Positions 7,380 to 14,973 of a DNA stretch of 19,230 nucleotides are shown here, piece after piece. The stretch spans positions 1 through 19,230 of the forward strand of contig QMVZ01000014.1 in assembly GCA_003661365.1 (NCBI GenBank). The letters run 5' to 3'. Numbering within the stretch: the stretch's first letter is position 1; every line of letters begins with the position of its first letter. Under the pieces are notes generated by a model. That model was not told where the DNA came from, ran no database searches, and saw only the letters and a list, made by a program, of their open reading frames with translations. Position numbers and translations under genes: made by a program. The DNA comes from Thermoproteota archaeon. GTDB lineage: Archaea > Korarchaeota > Korarchaeia > Korarchaeales > Korarchaeaceae.

Positions 7380-8225
7380 ATGATGACAGTTACTCTCATT
7401 CCAAAGGAACCCTTTAAGGTTTTGATTGATGCTAAGTGCATAACTCCAGACGAATTTGCTGGAAAGAGTTTGGAGGAGATAAATTCTCTTGAGGTATATG
7501 AAGGAAGCTTGGTAAGGAAGCTCGGCGATCTATTCGTGATCAAAGGAGATCCAGAGGATAATGTAGATGAAACCCGGATAGTAATAGAAGGGGATGTATG
7601 GAAAGTATGCAGGATAGGAGAAAAGATGAGCGGAGGTTCCATACTCATTAAAGGATCTGCTGGCCACTATTTAGGGAGATGGATGCAGGGAGGCAGAATT
7701 GAAGTCAGAGGAAATGTGAGATCTTGGCTTGGAGCTGAGATGCAAGACGGAACCATAGAGGTTTTCGGAAACGCTGGCTCATTCGTTGGAGGAAGGCTAA
7801 GGGGAAAGGTTGGAAAGAAAGGAATGAAGAAAGGGTACATAATAATTCACGGATCTGCTGGAGCCCGCGTCGGCCATGGCATGGTAAAAGGAACCATTAT
7901 AATAGATGGTAACTCTGGGCCCTTCCCTGGCTCTGAGATGATGGGAGGGAAAATTCTCATACGAGGAGACTGCGAAGGTAAAGCAGGAGCGAACATGATA
8001 GGAGGATCCGTAATCATCTGCGGAAGATTGCCAAGCGTACTGCCCGGCTTTTACATAGATGACATTGCTCCCAAAGCTAAAGTTAAGAAGGAAAAGATTG
8101 AGGGACCTTTTTACGTCTTTGTAGGAGATGCTCTTGCTTCTAGAATCTGCGGAGGGAGGCTTTACATTCACAAAGCCTCTAACCCACATTTGAAGGTTTA
8201 TGAGGAGTTGTTGGAGGAGGTGTAG
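7380..8225 (+). CDS. fwdC: Formylmethanofuran dehydrogenase subunit C
   Basis: A 281-residue subunit. The middle holds repeated turns of the form G..M.GG.I.I.G (GEKMSGGSILIKGSAGHYLG, MQGGRIEVRGNVRSWLG, MQDGTIEVFGNAGSFVG, MVKGTIIIDGNSGPFPG, MMGGKILIRGDCEGKAG, MIGGSVIICG), which build the beta-helix typical of FwdC and of the C-terminal domain of glutamate synthase. In the known complex FwdC packs against FwdA and FwdB/D as a structural subunit. GGAGG at 7369-7373 points to ATG 7380 (or 7383); a TTG at 7374 overlapping the fwdA stop is the other choice. The stop codon is followed directly by the mch ATG. Confidence 0.95.
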   Translation: MMTVTLIPKEPFKVLIDAKCITPDEFAGKSLEEINSLEVYEGSLVRKLGDLFVIKGDPEDNVDETRIVIEGDVWKVCRIGEKMSGGSILIKGSAGHYLGRWMQGGRIEVRGNVRSWLGAEMQDGTIEVFGNAGSFVGGRLRGKVGKKGMKKGYIIIHGSAGARVGHGMVKGTIIIDGNSGPFPGSEMMGGKILIRGDCEGKAGANMIGGSVIICGRLPSVLPGFYIDDIAPKAKVKKEKIEGPFYVFVGDALASRICGGRLYIHKASNPHLKVYEELLEEV

Positions 8226-9185
8226 ATGTCTGGAATAAGCGTTAATCGGCAGGCCATGAGAATAGTAGATAAGTTGTTAAGTGACCCCGAGTACTACAGA
8301 ATATCTGTTGACCACCTGCCCTCAGGAGCGACTGTAATTGACACAGGTCTTAATGTCGAGGGAGGGTTGATAACAGGTCTAAAGTTAACTGAAATAGCTA
8401 TGGGAGGATTGGGCAAAGCCAAGCTTTCACAAAAGGACTACGGAGGTCTTACACTTCCAACAATTTTTGTCAGTACGGATTACCCTGCAATCTCCTTGCT
8501 TGGTTCCCAGCTTGCAGGGTGGGGTGTTAAGACGGAGAGCTTCTTCTGTATGGCATCAGGTCCAGCTAGAGCACTAGCCCTTAAACCAAAGAAGGTTTTC
8601 GAGAAGATAGGGTACAGGGATGGCAGCGATGTAGCAGTCTTGATCTTAGAGACTAACAAAATTCCTGGAGATGATGTGGCCAAATATGTTGCTGAGAAGT
8701 GTGGTGTTAAGTCAGAAGATGTCTTCCTTGTGTTAACAACTACCAACTCAACAGCAGGCTCGGTACAGGTGTCTGGAAGGATCGCTGAAGTAGGCATGTA
8801 TAGACTTGACTATTTGGGATTTGATCCAAAGAAAGTCGTCTTTGGGACGGGATCTGCACCTATAATGCCCATCCATCCAGATGAGAGAGTTACTCTGGCT
8901 AGAGAGGAGGATGCACTGATATATGGAGGATCAACAGCATATATGGTTGACTTTGAAGAGGATTCTAAGCTGAAGGAACTTGTGGATAAGGCTCCAGCCT
9001 CTACTTCAGCCTACTATGGAAGGACCTCCTATGAGACGTTAAAGGAAGTTAACTTTGACTGGTCTAAGCTTGATCCTGCCTTCTTTGCACCTGGCTCAAT
9101 ATGTGTCTTCAACAGAAAGACTGGAAGTTCATTTGCTTCAGGTAAAACTGACTATGATATGCTTAAGAAGTCGTTAATGATGTGA
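8226..9185 (+). CDS. mch: Methenyltetrahydromethanopterin cyclohydrolase
   Basis: A 319-residue cytoplasmic enzyme, the usual family length, that converts formyl- to methenyl-tetrahydromethanopterin. Typical segments are SVNRQAMRIVDKLLSDPE, VIDTGLNVEGGL, YGGLTLPTIFV, MASGPARAL, STAGSVQVSGRIAEVGMYRL and GTGSAPIMPIHPDERV. Arg185 and Glu188 in the GRIAE segment correspond to the catalytic Arg and Glu known in the Methanopyrus enzyme. The ATG directly abuts the fwdC stop and has GGAGGAGGTG as SD. The next two steps (Mtd, Mer) are not encoded nearby in this window. Confidence 0.96.
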   Translation: MSGISVNRQAMRIVDKLLSDPEYYRISVDHLPSGATVIDTGLNVEGGLITGLKLTEIAMGGLGKAKLSQKDYGGLTLPTIFVSTDYPAISLLGSQLAGWGVKTESFFCMASGPARALALKPKKVFEKIGYRDGSDVAVLILETNKIPGDDVAKYVAEKCGVKSEDVFLVLTTTNSTAGSVQVSGRIAEVGMYRLDYLGFDPKKVVFGTGSAPIMPIHPDERVTLAREEDALIYGGSTAYMVDFEEDSKLKELVDKAPASTSAYYGRTSYETLKEVNFDWSKLDPAFFAPGSICVFNRKTGSSFASGKTDYDMLKKSLMM

Positions 9186-9205
9186 GATCATAAGAGTGTA
9201 ATCAC

Positions 9206-10297
9206 ATGGCTCAAAGTTCAAGAAGGACGAAATCTTGCTTCAGAGACAGAGACTACTTTATGGATAAGGAGGGAATGTTCTTTTGCGTCATTGGGAACAC
9301 TCATCCTCCCGATAGAGTTATCTCGTATCTGAAGTACGTACCAGAGAGGATAAGTGAGAAAACTAAGTGGAAAAAGGGAAAGACAGGATATAACAGGATA
9401 CTGCCCTATTACAGCACTGTAGGCGTGCTCTCAACTCAGGAATACTTGAGCGAGAAGAAGCCAGAATATCTCTACAAAGATCCGTTCATGAATATCTTAA
9501 TCACAGCCGTGCCCGTTGAAGACATAGAGGTTCATTTCCTACCTGAAGAAAGAGTAAAACAGATGTTCTCACAAGAGAATCTAGATCCATTAGAGGAAGA
9601 GGCAGTTGATCTCATCTCAATTCTTTCAAAGGAATGCAAAGTTCCTATAAATGGCTTCGGACTCACAGGCTCGCTACTTATAGGAATCCACAACCCAAGT
9701 TTTTCTGACATAGATCTCATAGTGTATGGCAAGGAGAATTCCATGAAGCTCTTTGATCAGCTTCCGCAACTGTACGAGAGTTATGAAGAACTTGAGCCAT
9801 TGAGTAGAGAACTCTTTAAGCGGCGTGTTAAGGACGTAGCGAGGATATATTTCTTGGAACCAAAGATAGCAGCGAGGTTGTGCAGAAAAAAGAAGAATAG
9901 AGGGCTTTTTAGAAGAAGACAATTTTCTATCCATCCTGTTAAGACAGAAGCAGAGGTTAAGGAGAGATATGGCCTAAAGAAATATGAATCACTTGGAATG
10001 ATCACAATCACCGGTATCGTGGACAACTGCGAGGACTCCATCTTTATGCCCTCGGAGTATTCAATAAGAGAGGCTAAAACAATTGACGGGAAGCTTAAGC
10101 CAGAGATAAAGGAAGTTGTTAGCTATGAAGGACTCTATTCTGGAATAGCCGAGGAGGGAGATGAAATAGTAGCTAGAGGGAAGCTAGAATCTGTAAAGAA
10201 TGTTGAGGATGGTTCAACTTTCTTTAGGGTGCTTGTTGGATCTTTTGAAGCGAAAGGCAGGGACTTTATCCTACCAAAGAGCTGGCTACGAGGCTAA
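9206..10297 (+). CDS. Nucleotidyltransferase-like archaeal protein A, function unknown
   Basis: A 363-residue protein whose function I cannot name. FGLTGSLLIG..SFSDIDLIVYG (151-175) fits the DNA polymerase beta-type nucleotidyltransferase motif GS(x)11 DhDh, with Asp168 and Asp170 as likely metal ligands; a third acidic ligand is not obvious. It resembles the archaeal family I recall as 'predicted nucleotidyltransferase' (COG1665), from memory only. The N-terminus FRDRDYFMDKEGMFFCV..THPPDRVISYLKYVP is shared with the paralogue at 10286-11311, as is the C-terminal domain (about 266-357), which looks like a small beta-barrel. Residues 224-238 carry a very basic patch (RLCRKKKNRG..RRR) absent from the paralogue. 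It lies 20 bp after mch, so it is probably in that operon. The SD is weak. Confidence 0.75.
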   Translation: MAQSSRRTKSCFRDRDYFMDKEGMFFCVIGNTHPPDRVISYLKYVPERISEKTKWKKGKTGYNRILPYYSTVGVLSTQEYLSEKKPEYLYKDPFMNILITAVPVEDIEVHFLPEERVKQMFSQENLDPLEEEAVDLISILSKECKVPINGFGLTGSLLIGIHNPSFSDIDLIVYGKENSMKLFDQLPQLYESYEELEPLSRELFKRRVKDVARIYFLEPKIAARLCRKKKNRGLFRRRQFSIHPVKTEAEVKERYGLKKYESLGMITITGIVDNCEDSIFMPSEYSIREAKTIDGKLKPEIKEVVSYEGLYSGIAEEGDEIVARGKLESVKNVEDGSTFFRVLVGSFEAKGRDFILPKSWLRG

Positions 10298-11311
10298 CTT
10301 TATCATGAAATGAGCACGTCTTCCTCCAACTAAAACCCTCAGATACTCGCTCTCTTTCGTTATTACCTTCTCCAATTTGCCTTTAGCTCTGATTATATCT
10401 CCTTCTCTGGCGATATCACTGAATCTAGATCTAAAGGAGCATATTTCTCTTATATCTCCTGGAGATTTCCCACTAACAACTTTAACGTTGCTCAAAACAT
10501 ATCGACAAGGAGTAAAGATGGCTTCTCTTGCGTCCACTACTTTCCCCTCTATTTCTACCTCTCCTATCTTTTTGAAAAGAGTTTCCCCGTATTTTTCTTT
10601 AATTTCCTCTGGATCCTTGAGAAACCTTATGGAATAGGGAGTTCCCTCGAATTTTCCTTCCATTACTCTTCCTTCCATCGATCTTAAGAAGGCATCGAGG
10701 TCAAATAGGGTGTCTTTTATCTTTTCCCGATATAACCCCTTAAGCTCTCTCTTAGTTAGGCCTCTGATTTCCTTTGAATGTTTATGCAGCTCTCTGAGAA
10801 CATCATATACTTTGTAGCAGTTTTTGGAGCCATAAACTATAGGATCGATATCAGAGTTGATTGTATGAAGATCAACTAAAATGGATCCAGATATCCCAAA
10901 ACAAGATGTTGGAACATTAGAAAGTGAAGAGATTTGCTCTATGAATTTCTTTACTTTTGATTCCAGCGGGTCTACATCTTCTGAATGAAGGATTTCCTGA
11001 GCTTTCTTTTTTGGGTCATAATGCCTTAGTACCTCGCTCTTAGGAACTTCACATATTAAGTCGTCAAATATTGGATCTCTTACTAAATACCACGGATAAT
11101 TCTCCCTCAGAAATTTTATCTTCTCGTCTAATGAGTGAAGCTTTCTATATCTCAGAGAGTCCTTCTCTCTATTACCTTTTGGGTCAGGAACATATCTTAC
11201 AAAGGCTATAACTGAATCCTTTGGATGGAGCTGTCCTTTGACATTAAAAATTACTCTATCTAAGTTCTCTAAGAAATCACCTTCCATCCAGCGTTCTTTC
11301 TTAAGTATCAT
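10286..11311 (-). CDS. Nucleotidyltransferase-like archaeal protein B, paralogue of A
   Basis: A 341-residue paralogue of the protein at 9206-10297, transcribed towards it; the two stop ends overlap by 12 bp. Matching blocks are LHPKDSVIAFVRYVP (29-42), YLVRDPIFDDLICEVP, DVDPLESKVKKFI, FGISGSILVDLHTINSDIDPIVYG (138-161), YSIRFLKDPEEIKEKYG, and the C-terminal EGKVVDAREAIFTPCRY through YLRVLVGG. The nucleotidyltransferase-type Asp pair is Asp154 and Asp156, but one residue fewer separates it from the GS, and a Pro follows the second Asp instead of Leu. It lacks the basic patch of A. The start could be ATG 11311 or ATG 11287; a TATA-like box 27 bp before 11311 favours 11311 and a leaderless message. 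Its substrate is unknown. Confidence 0.75.
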   Translation of the reverse strand: MILKKERWMEGDFLENLDRVIFNVKGQLHPKDSVIAFVRYVPDPKGNREKDSLRYRKLHSLDEKIKFLRENYPWYLVRDPIFDDLICEVPKSEVLRHYDPKKKAQEILHSEDVDPLESKVKKFIEQISSLSNVPTSCFGISGSILVDLHTINSDIDPIVYGSKNCYKVYDVLRELHKHSKEIRGLTKRELKGLYREKIKDTLFDLDAFLRSMEGRVMEGKFEGTPYSIRFLKDPEEIKEKYGETLFKKIGEVEIEGKVVDAREAIFTPCRYVLSNVKVVSGKSPGDIREICSFRSRFSDIAREGDIIRAKGKLEKVITKESEYLRVLVGGRRAHFMIKLAS

Positions 11312-11327
11312 CTTGTAGAGGATGAAA

Positions 11328-11342
11328 TATGCGGCATAAAAG
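11328..11342 (-). promoter_or_regulatory. TATA-like box and overlapping palindrome for protein B
   Basis: On the minus strand CTTTTATG (11342-11335) lies about 27 bp before the ATG at 11311, which suits leaderless transcription. It overlaps an 11-bp perfect palindrome, TATGC-G-GCATA (11328-11338), a possible operator. Confidence 0.35.
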
Positions 11343-11375
11343 GTCTACGGTCAACTTTAATCCTAAGGGCATCAT

Positions 11376-11385
11376 CATTATATCA
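11376..11385 (+). promoter_or_regulatory. TATA-like box for cooC
   Basis: CATTATATCA lies about 25-30 bp before the ATG at 11410. An upstream in-frame ATG at 11329 would precede this box and add residues unlike the family, so the box supports the 11410 start. Confidence 0.4.
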
Positions 11386-11409
11386 AGAAGTTATACGTCT
11401 CTAGGGAAT

Positions 11410-12198
11410 ATGAAAATCGCTGTGGTTGGAAAGGGTGGTGTTGGGAAGACTACAATTGCTGGGACTCTAGCTAGATTTCTTGCTAGGGATGGCTATAATG
11501 TGCTGGCCGTAGATGCCGATCCAAATCTGAACCTCCATATGTCACTAGGAATAGAAGAATCGATCGCTTCCAGAATAGTTCCAATATCCGAAAATGCTGA
11601 ATTAATTCGTGCTAGAACAGGATCCTCTTTTGGCGCTATACTAAGGATGAATCCAAAAGTTGATGACATCGTAGATAGGTTTGGAATTGTTGGTCCAGAT
11701 GAGGTCAAGCTGATCGTCATGGGAACTGTTAGGGCGGGAAATTCAGGGTGTATGTGCCCTGAAAATGCCTTTCTACGTGCTTTGATGTCCCATCTTGTCA
11801 TGGGAACAAAGGATGTTGTAATTATGGATATGGTCGCGGGTCTAGAGCATCTCGGAAGAGGAACTGCCAGAGGAGTAAATTGTATGTTATGCGTGGTGGA
11901 ACCTGGAGCTAAGTCGATAATAACAGCTAAGAGAATACTAAAACTATCCAAGGATATAGGAATAAAGAACTTTCTGGCTGTAGGAAACAAAGTGAGAGGG
12001 GAAGAGCAAATTAAGCTTATTTATAAAAGAATGGAGGAGTTAGGGATCCCTGTGATAGGTAACGTTCCGTATGACGATGCTTTAATAAGAGCCGAAATCG
12101 CAGGAAAAGCTCCCTTAGATCTCGATCCTGAGTGTAAGGCCGTCAAAGCAATTAGAGAATTGAAGAACAAGCTTGTAGAAAAATATTTTCTTAAATGA
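11410..12198 (+). CDS. cooC: CODH nickel-insertion ATPase (CooC/AcsF family)
   Basis: A 262-residue MinD-type ATPase. The deviant Walker A motif KGGVGKTT covers residues 8-15, with the signature Lys8 and Lys13. VDADPNLNL (34-42) follows, and GCMCPENA has the Cys114-x-Cys116 pair where CooC dimers bind zinc or nickel. VVIMDMVAGLEHLGRGTA (136-153) is the switch II/Walker B region of CooC/AcsF. These proteins use ATP to load nickel into the C-cluster of CO dehydrogenase or the A-cluster of acetyl-CoA synthase; the cdh operon starts 432 bp downstream. In Methanosarcina the cooC gene lies inside the cdh operon, whereas here it is upstream with its own TATA-like box. The ATG at 11410 has only a weak SD (AGGG), and the family's usual first residues begin there. 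Confidence 0.93.
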   Translation: MKIAVVGKGGVGKTTIAGTLARFLARDGYNVLAVDADPNLNLHMSLGIEESIASRIVPISENAELIRARTGSSFGAILRMNPKVDDIVDRFGIVGPDEVKLIVMGTVRAGNSGCMCPENAFLRALMSHLVMGTKDVVIMDMVAGLEHLGRGTARGVNCMLCVVEPGAKSIITAKRILKLSKDIGIKNFLAVGNKVRGEEQIKLIYKRMEELGIPVIGNVPYDDALIRAEIAGKAPLDLDPECKAVKAIRELKNKLVEKYFLK

Positions 12199-12580
12199 GA
12201 AAGTTATACACATTGCTTGAGTATAATTTTGGAATTTAGTGCACATTATGGAGACGCATCTATCCCAAATATTCGTTAAAATATTATCCTAAGTGGTTAA
12301 AATCGCTAGTCCTGTTAGTAAAGGCTTATTTTAATCTAAATAAATTTTAGGATCCTTTCCAGAAGGAATATAACGGCGTCATTTTTATTTTGTTTAAAGA
12401 AAGGGTTTTGCATTGGTAAAATTCAAAGAGAGGCCCTAATAGAGCTCATCTTGCTTTAGTTTACAAATTTTCCAATTGAAATCCGCTTTTTTTATACAAC
12501 TAAAGGGGAAAATCCCGGCTATGAGCAGGCTAAAAGCTAACAAAACATTTTTTCTCTCTCTAAAGGCTTCTGAATCATAG

Positions 12581-12602
12581 GAGGGGTAATTTTTTATTTA
12601 AG
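12581..12602 (+). promoter_or_regulatory. Promoter of the cdh operon (BRE + TATA)
   Basis: A purine-rich GAGGGGTAA is followed by TTTTTTATTTAA (12591-12601), a good archaeal BRE/TATA arrangement. Transcription about 25 bp downstream would start near 12620, only about 10 nt before the cdhA GTG. Confidence 0.5.
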
Positions 12603-12614
12603 GGATGCAGTAGG

Positions 12615-12627
12615 AGAACGGTGTTCT
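12615..12627 (+). promoter_or_regulatory. Dyad at the predicted cdhA transcription start
   Basis: AGAAC (12615-12619) and GTTCT (12623-12627) are perfect inverted repeats around GGT. The site falls on the predicted transcription start and includes the GGTG that is the likely ribosome site for the GTG at 12631. It could be a repressor operator or a small hairpin at the translation start. Confidence 0.35.
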
Positions 12628-12630
12628 ATA

Positions 12631-14973
12631 GTGCCTAGAAAGAGCTTGACATTCAAAATTGGTGAACTGAAAACAGATATAGCTACGCTTAAAAACCTAG
12701 AAATATCCCTCGGAAGGGTAGAAGAGGAATGGGAAGAGCCTTTAGGACCAACTCCAATGCCATCCATAACTTCTCTCAGGAGATGGGACTACAAGCTTTT
12801 ACAAAGGTATAAACCATTTTACCTTCCCTTTTGCGACTTATGCTGTCTATGTACTTTTGGAAAATGTGATCTCACTAAGGGAAAGAAGGGAGCATGCGGA
12901 ATAAAGATGGATGCTCAGCAGTCTAGGATAGTTCTTCTTGCATGCTGTATAGGAGCAGCCACCCATACCGGCCATGCAAGGGAGATCGTTGAATTTCTAG
13001 TTGAGAGATTTGGAAGGGATTTGCCCTTAGACCTTGGAGATCAAGTAGATCTAGAGGCTCCAAATATAAGATTGGTAACAGGCATAAAACCTAGAACGGT
13101 AGGAGATCTTGAAGATGTCTTGGATTATGTTGAGGAGCAAATAGCCCATCTCCTTGCCTCTACTCACACCGGACAGGAGGGAGATCCTATAGATTTTGAA
13201 TCAAAAGTTTTTCATGCTGGAATGTTGGACCATGTAGCCATGGAAGTAGCAGATATAGCCCAAATTGCTGCTTTTAACTTCCCAAAGGGAGATCCAAACG
13301 CTCGTCTCGCTCAGCTGGGACTAGGAATTGTTGATATAAACAAACCCGTAATACTCGTCATTGGTCACAACGTCATTCCATCAATTTACATAGTCGATTA
13401 CCTCAATGAGACAGGCCTCAAAGATGAAGTTGAGGTCTGCGGACTCTGTTGCACTGCCCATGACATAACAAGATATAATGATAGGGCAAAGATAATAGGT
13501 CCAATATCTTGGGAGCTTCGCTTCATAAGGACGGGTGTTCCAGATGTCATAGTAGTTGATGAGCAATGCATTAGAACCGATGTTCTAGATGAGGCGGCTA
13601 AGATACACGCCCCCTTAATTGCAGCAAGTGAGAAAGCATGTAGAGGACTTCCAGATAGAACTTATGATCCGGTGGAAGAGATAGTTGAGGACTTAGTCTC
13701 AGGAAGGCAGAAAGGAGCGCTAATACTTGATATGGATAAAGTTGGAGAGGTAGCAACAAAGGTGGCAATCAGGCTTGCTCCAGAAAGGAAGAAGTTTAAG
13801 GCTCTTCCAAGTACAGAAGAAGTGATTGAAGAGGCTAAGAGATGCCTCCAGTGCGGCTTTTGCCAGAAGGCATGTCCGAATTCTCTTCCAATACCAGAAG
13901 CTATGGCTATGGCTAAGGAAGGAGATCTCTCAAAATTGGCTGAGCTGTACGATTATTGCATAGCATGTGGAAGATGCGAGTCTGCATGCCCATCTAAGCT
14001 TAACATAATTACCATGATGGTTAAATCCTCCGAAAAGAAGGTAAAAAATGAGATCTTTAAGGTGAGGGTTGGAAGAGGTCCTATTCTAGACACTGAGATA
14101 AGGGATGTCGGTAGATCAATAGTTTTAGGGGAGATACCCGGCATTATAGCTTTCGTTGGATGTGCCAACTATGCTGATGGAGGAACTGAATTAGTGGAGA
14201 TGGCAGAAGAATTCCTAAAGAGGAAATACATAGTAGTTGCCTCAGGCTGTGCTGCCATGACCATAGGGATGTACAAGAATGATGAGGGCAAGACGCTTTA
14301 TGAGCTCTATCCAGGGAATTTCGATGCAGGATGTCTTGTTAATGTTGGATCATGTGTTTCAAACCCCCATATATCTGGAGCAGCAATAAAAATAGCTAAT
14401 ATCTTTGCTAAAAGGCCACTTAGAGCTAATTATATGGAAATAGCGGATTATGTACTCAACAGAGTTGGAGCGGTTGGGATCGCTTGGGGAGCTATGTCTC
14501 AAAAAGCAGCTTCAATAGCGTCTGGTTTCTGGAGGCTAGGAGTTCCTGTTATCGTTGGACCCCATGGAGCCAAGTATAGAAGGATGCTTCTAGGCAGAAA
14601 GGAAAAGAGGGAGAACTGGTATGTTTATGATGCAAGGACCGGAAAAAAGGTCTATGTCGGACCAGTTCCTGAGCATCTGTTCTATGCAGCTGAGACCAAG
14701 GAGGAAGCAATGATAATGGCTGCAAAACTCTGTATGAGAGCAAACGACACTACTAAGGGAAGAGCAATTAAGTTAACGCATTATATTGATTTATACAAGA
14801 GATTCTACGGCAAAATGCCAGATGACATTCATCTATTCGTAAGGAGGCTTGCTGACATTCCTATAACTATGAAGGATGAGATTCTTGCTGAATTGGAGAA
14901 GAAAGGGTGGAAAGAAACTGAGATTCCTGATCCTACTTTAATAGAAGAGCTTGTAAGGGTGAAGGAAGAATGA
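12631..14973 (+). CDS. cdhA: CODH/ACS complex subunit alpha (CO dehydrogenase)
   Basis: A 780-residue nickel-iron-sulfur CO dehydrogenase that interconverts CO2 and CO. The N-terminal cysteines in FCDLCCLCTFGKCD and KGACGI (68-89) bind the B/D-type clusters. C-cluster ligands can be placed at His246 (IGHNVIP), Cys273/274 (CGLCCTAHD), Cys313 (DEQC), Cys511 (VGCAN), Cys540 (ASGCA) and Cys575 (VGSC). Two ferredoxin-type [4Fe-4S] motifs, Cys405-408-411-415 and Cys443-446-449-453, are the insert that separates archaeal CdhA from bacterial CODH. No key ligand appears to be missing and the length is typical. The start is GTG 12631, since the upstream ATG at 12605 hits a stop after two codons. It is the first gene of cdhABCDE, and its stop overlaps the cdhB ATG. 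Confidence 0.97.
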   Translation: MPRKSLTFKIGELKTDIATLKNLEISLGRVEEEWEEPLGPTPMPSITSLRRWDYKLLQRYKPFYLPFCDLCCLCTFGKCDLTKGKKGACGIKMDAQQSRIVLLACCIGAATHTGHAREIVEFLVERFGRDLPLDLGDQVDLEAPNIRLVTGIKPRTVGDLEDVLDYVEEQIAHLLASTHTGQEGDPIDFESKVFHAGMLDHVAMEVADIAQIAAFNFPKGDPNARLAQLGLGIVDINKPVILVIGHNVIPSIYIVDYLNETGLKDEVEVCGLCCTAHDITRYNDRAKIIGPISWELRFIRTGVPDVIVVDEQCIRTDVLDEAAKIHAPLIAASEKACRGLPDRTYDPVEEIVEDLVSGRQKGALILDMDKVGEVATKVAIRLAPERKKFKALPSTEEVIEEAKRCLQCGFCQKACPNSLPIPEAMAMAKEGDLSKLAELYDYCIACGRCESACPSKLNIITMMVKSSEKKVKNEIFKVRVGRGPILDTEIRDVGRSIVLGEIPGIIAFVGCANYADGGTELVEMAEEFLKRKYIVVASGCAAMTIGMYKNDEGKTLYELYPGNFDAGCLVNVGSCVSNPHISGAAIKIANIFAKRPLRANYMEIADYVLNRVGAVGIAWGAMSQKAASIASGFWRLGVPVIVGPHGAKYRRMLLGRKEKRENWYVYDARTGKKVYVGPVPEHLFYAAETKEEAMIMAAKLCMRANDTTKGRAIKLTHYIDLYKRFYGKMPDDIHLFVRRLADIPITMKDEILAELEKKGWKETEIPDPTLIEELVRVKEE

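Larger units (their letters stand above)
12199..12630. other. 432-bp AT-rich intergenic region between cooC and cdhA
   Basis: This is the only long non-coding stretch in the window. I found no convincing ORF (the longest ATG-led frame I traced, from 12249, has 14 codons), no tRNA and no clear structured RNA. It holds several T-runs (12377-12391, 12485-12492, 12547-12553) that could end cooC transcription. It also has a direct repeat GTTAAAAT at 12275 and 12296 (21 bp apart, about two helical turns) and weak AT-rich dyads at 12334-12353 and 12353-12367. The cdhA promoter is at its right end. With this base composition, the repeats and dyads may be chance. Confidence 0.6.

Noticed and set aside
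11329..11409. Upstream in-frame start for cooC
   Set aside because: The added 27 residues do not match CooC and the TATA-like box at 11376-11385 lies downstream of that ATG.
11493..11990. Long open frame antisense to cooC
   Set aside because: Composition has no family resemblance and it lies wholly inside a well-recognised gene; its length comes from the codon bias of the real strand. The same applies to 3267-3671 and 3830-4285 on the minus strand, opposite ftr and fwdDB.
12353..12367. Short hairpin TCCTT/AAGGA as a terminator of cooC
   Set aside because: Five pairs in AT-rich spacer about 155 bp after the stop and not followed by a T-run; too weak to call.
12515..12580. Possible box C/D small RNA before cdhA (TATGAGC and CTGA words)
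   Set aside because: The box C match is poor (no RTGATGA), there is no clear terminal stem and no paired box D'/C'; chance in AT-rich DNA is more likely.
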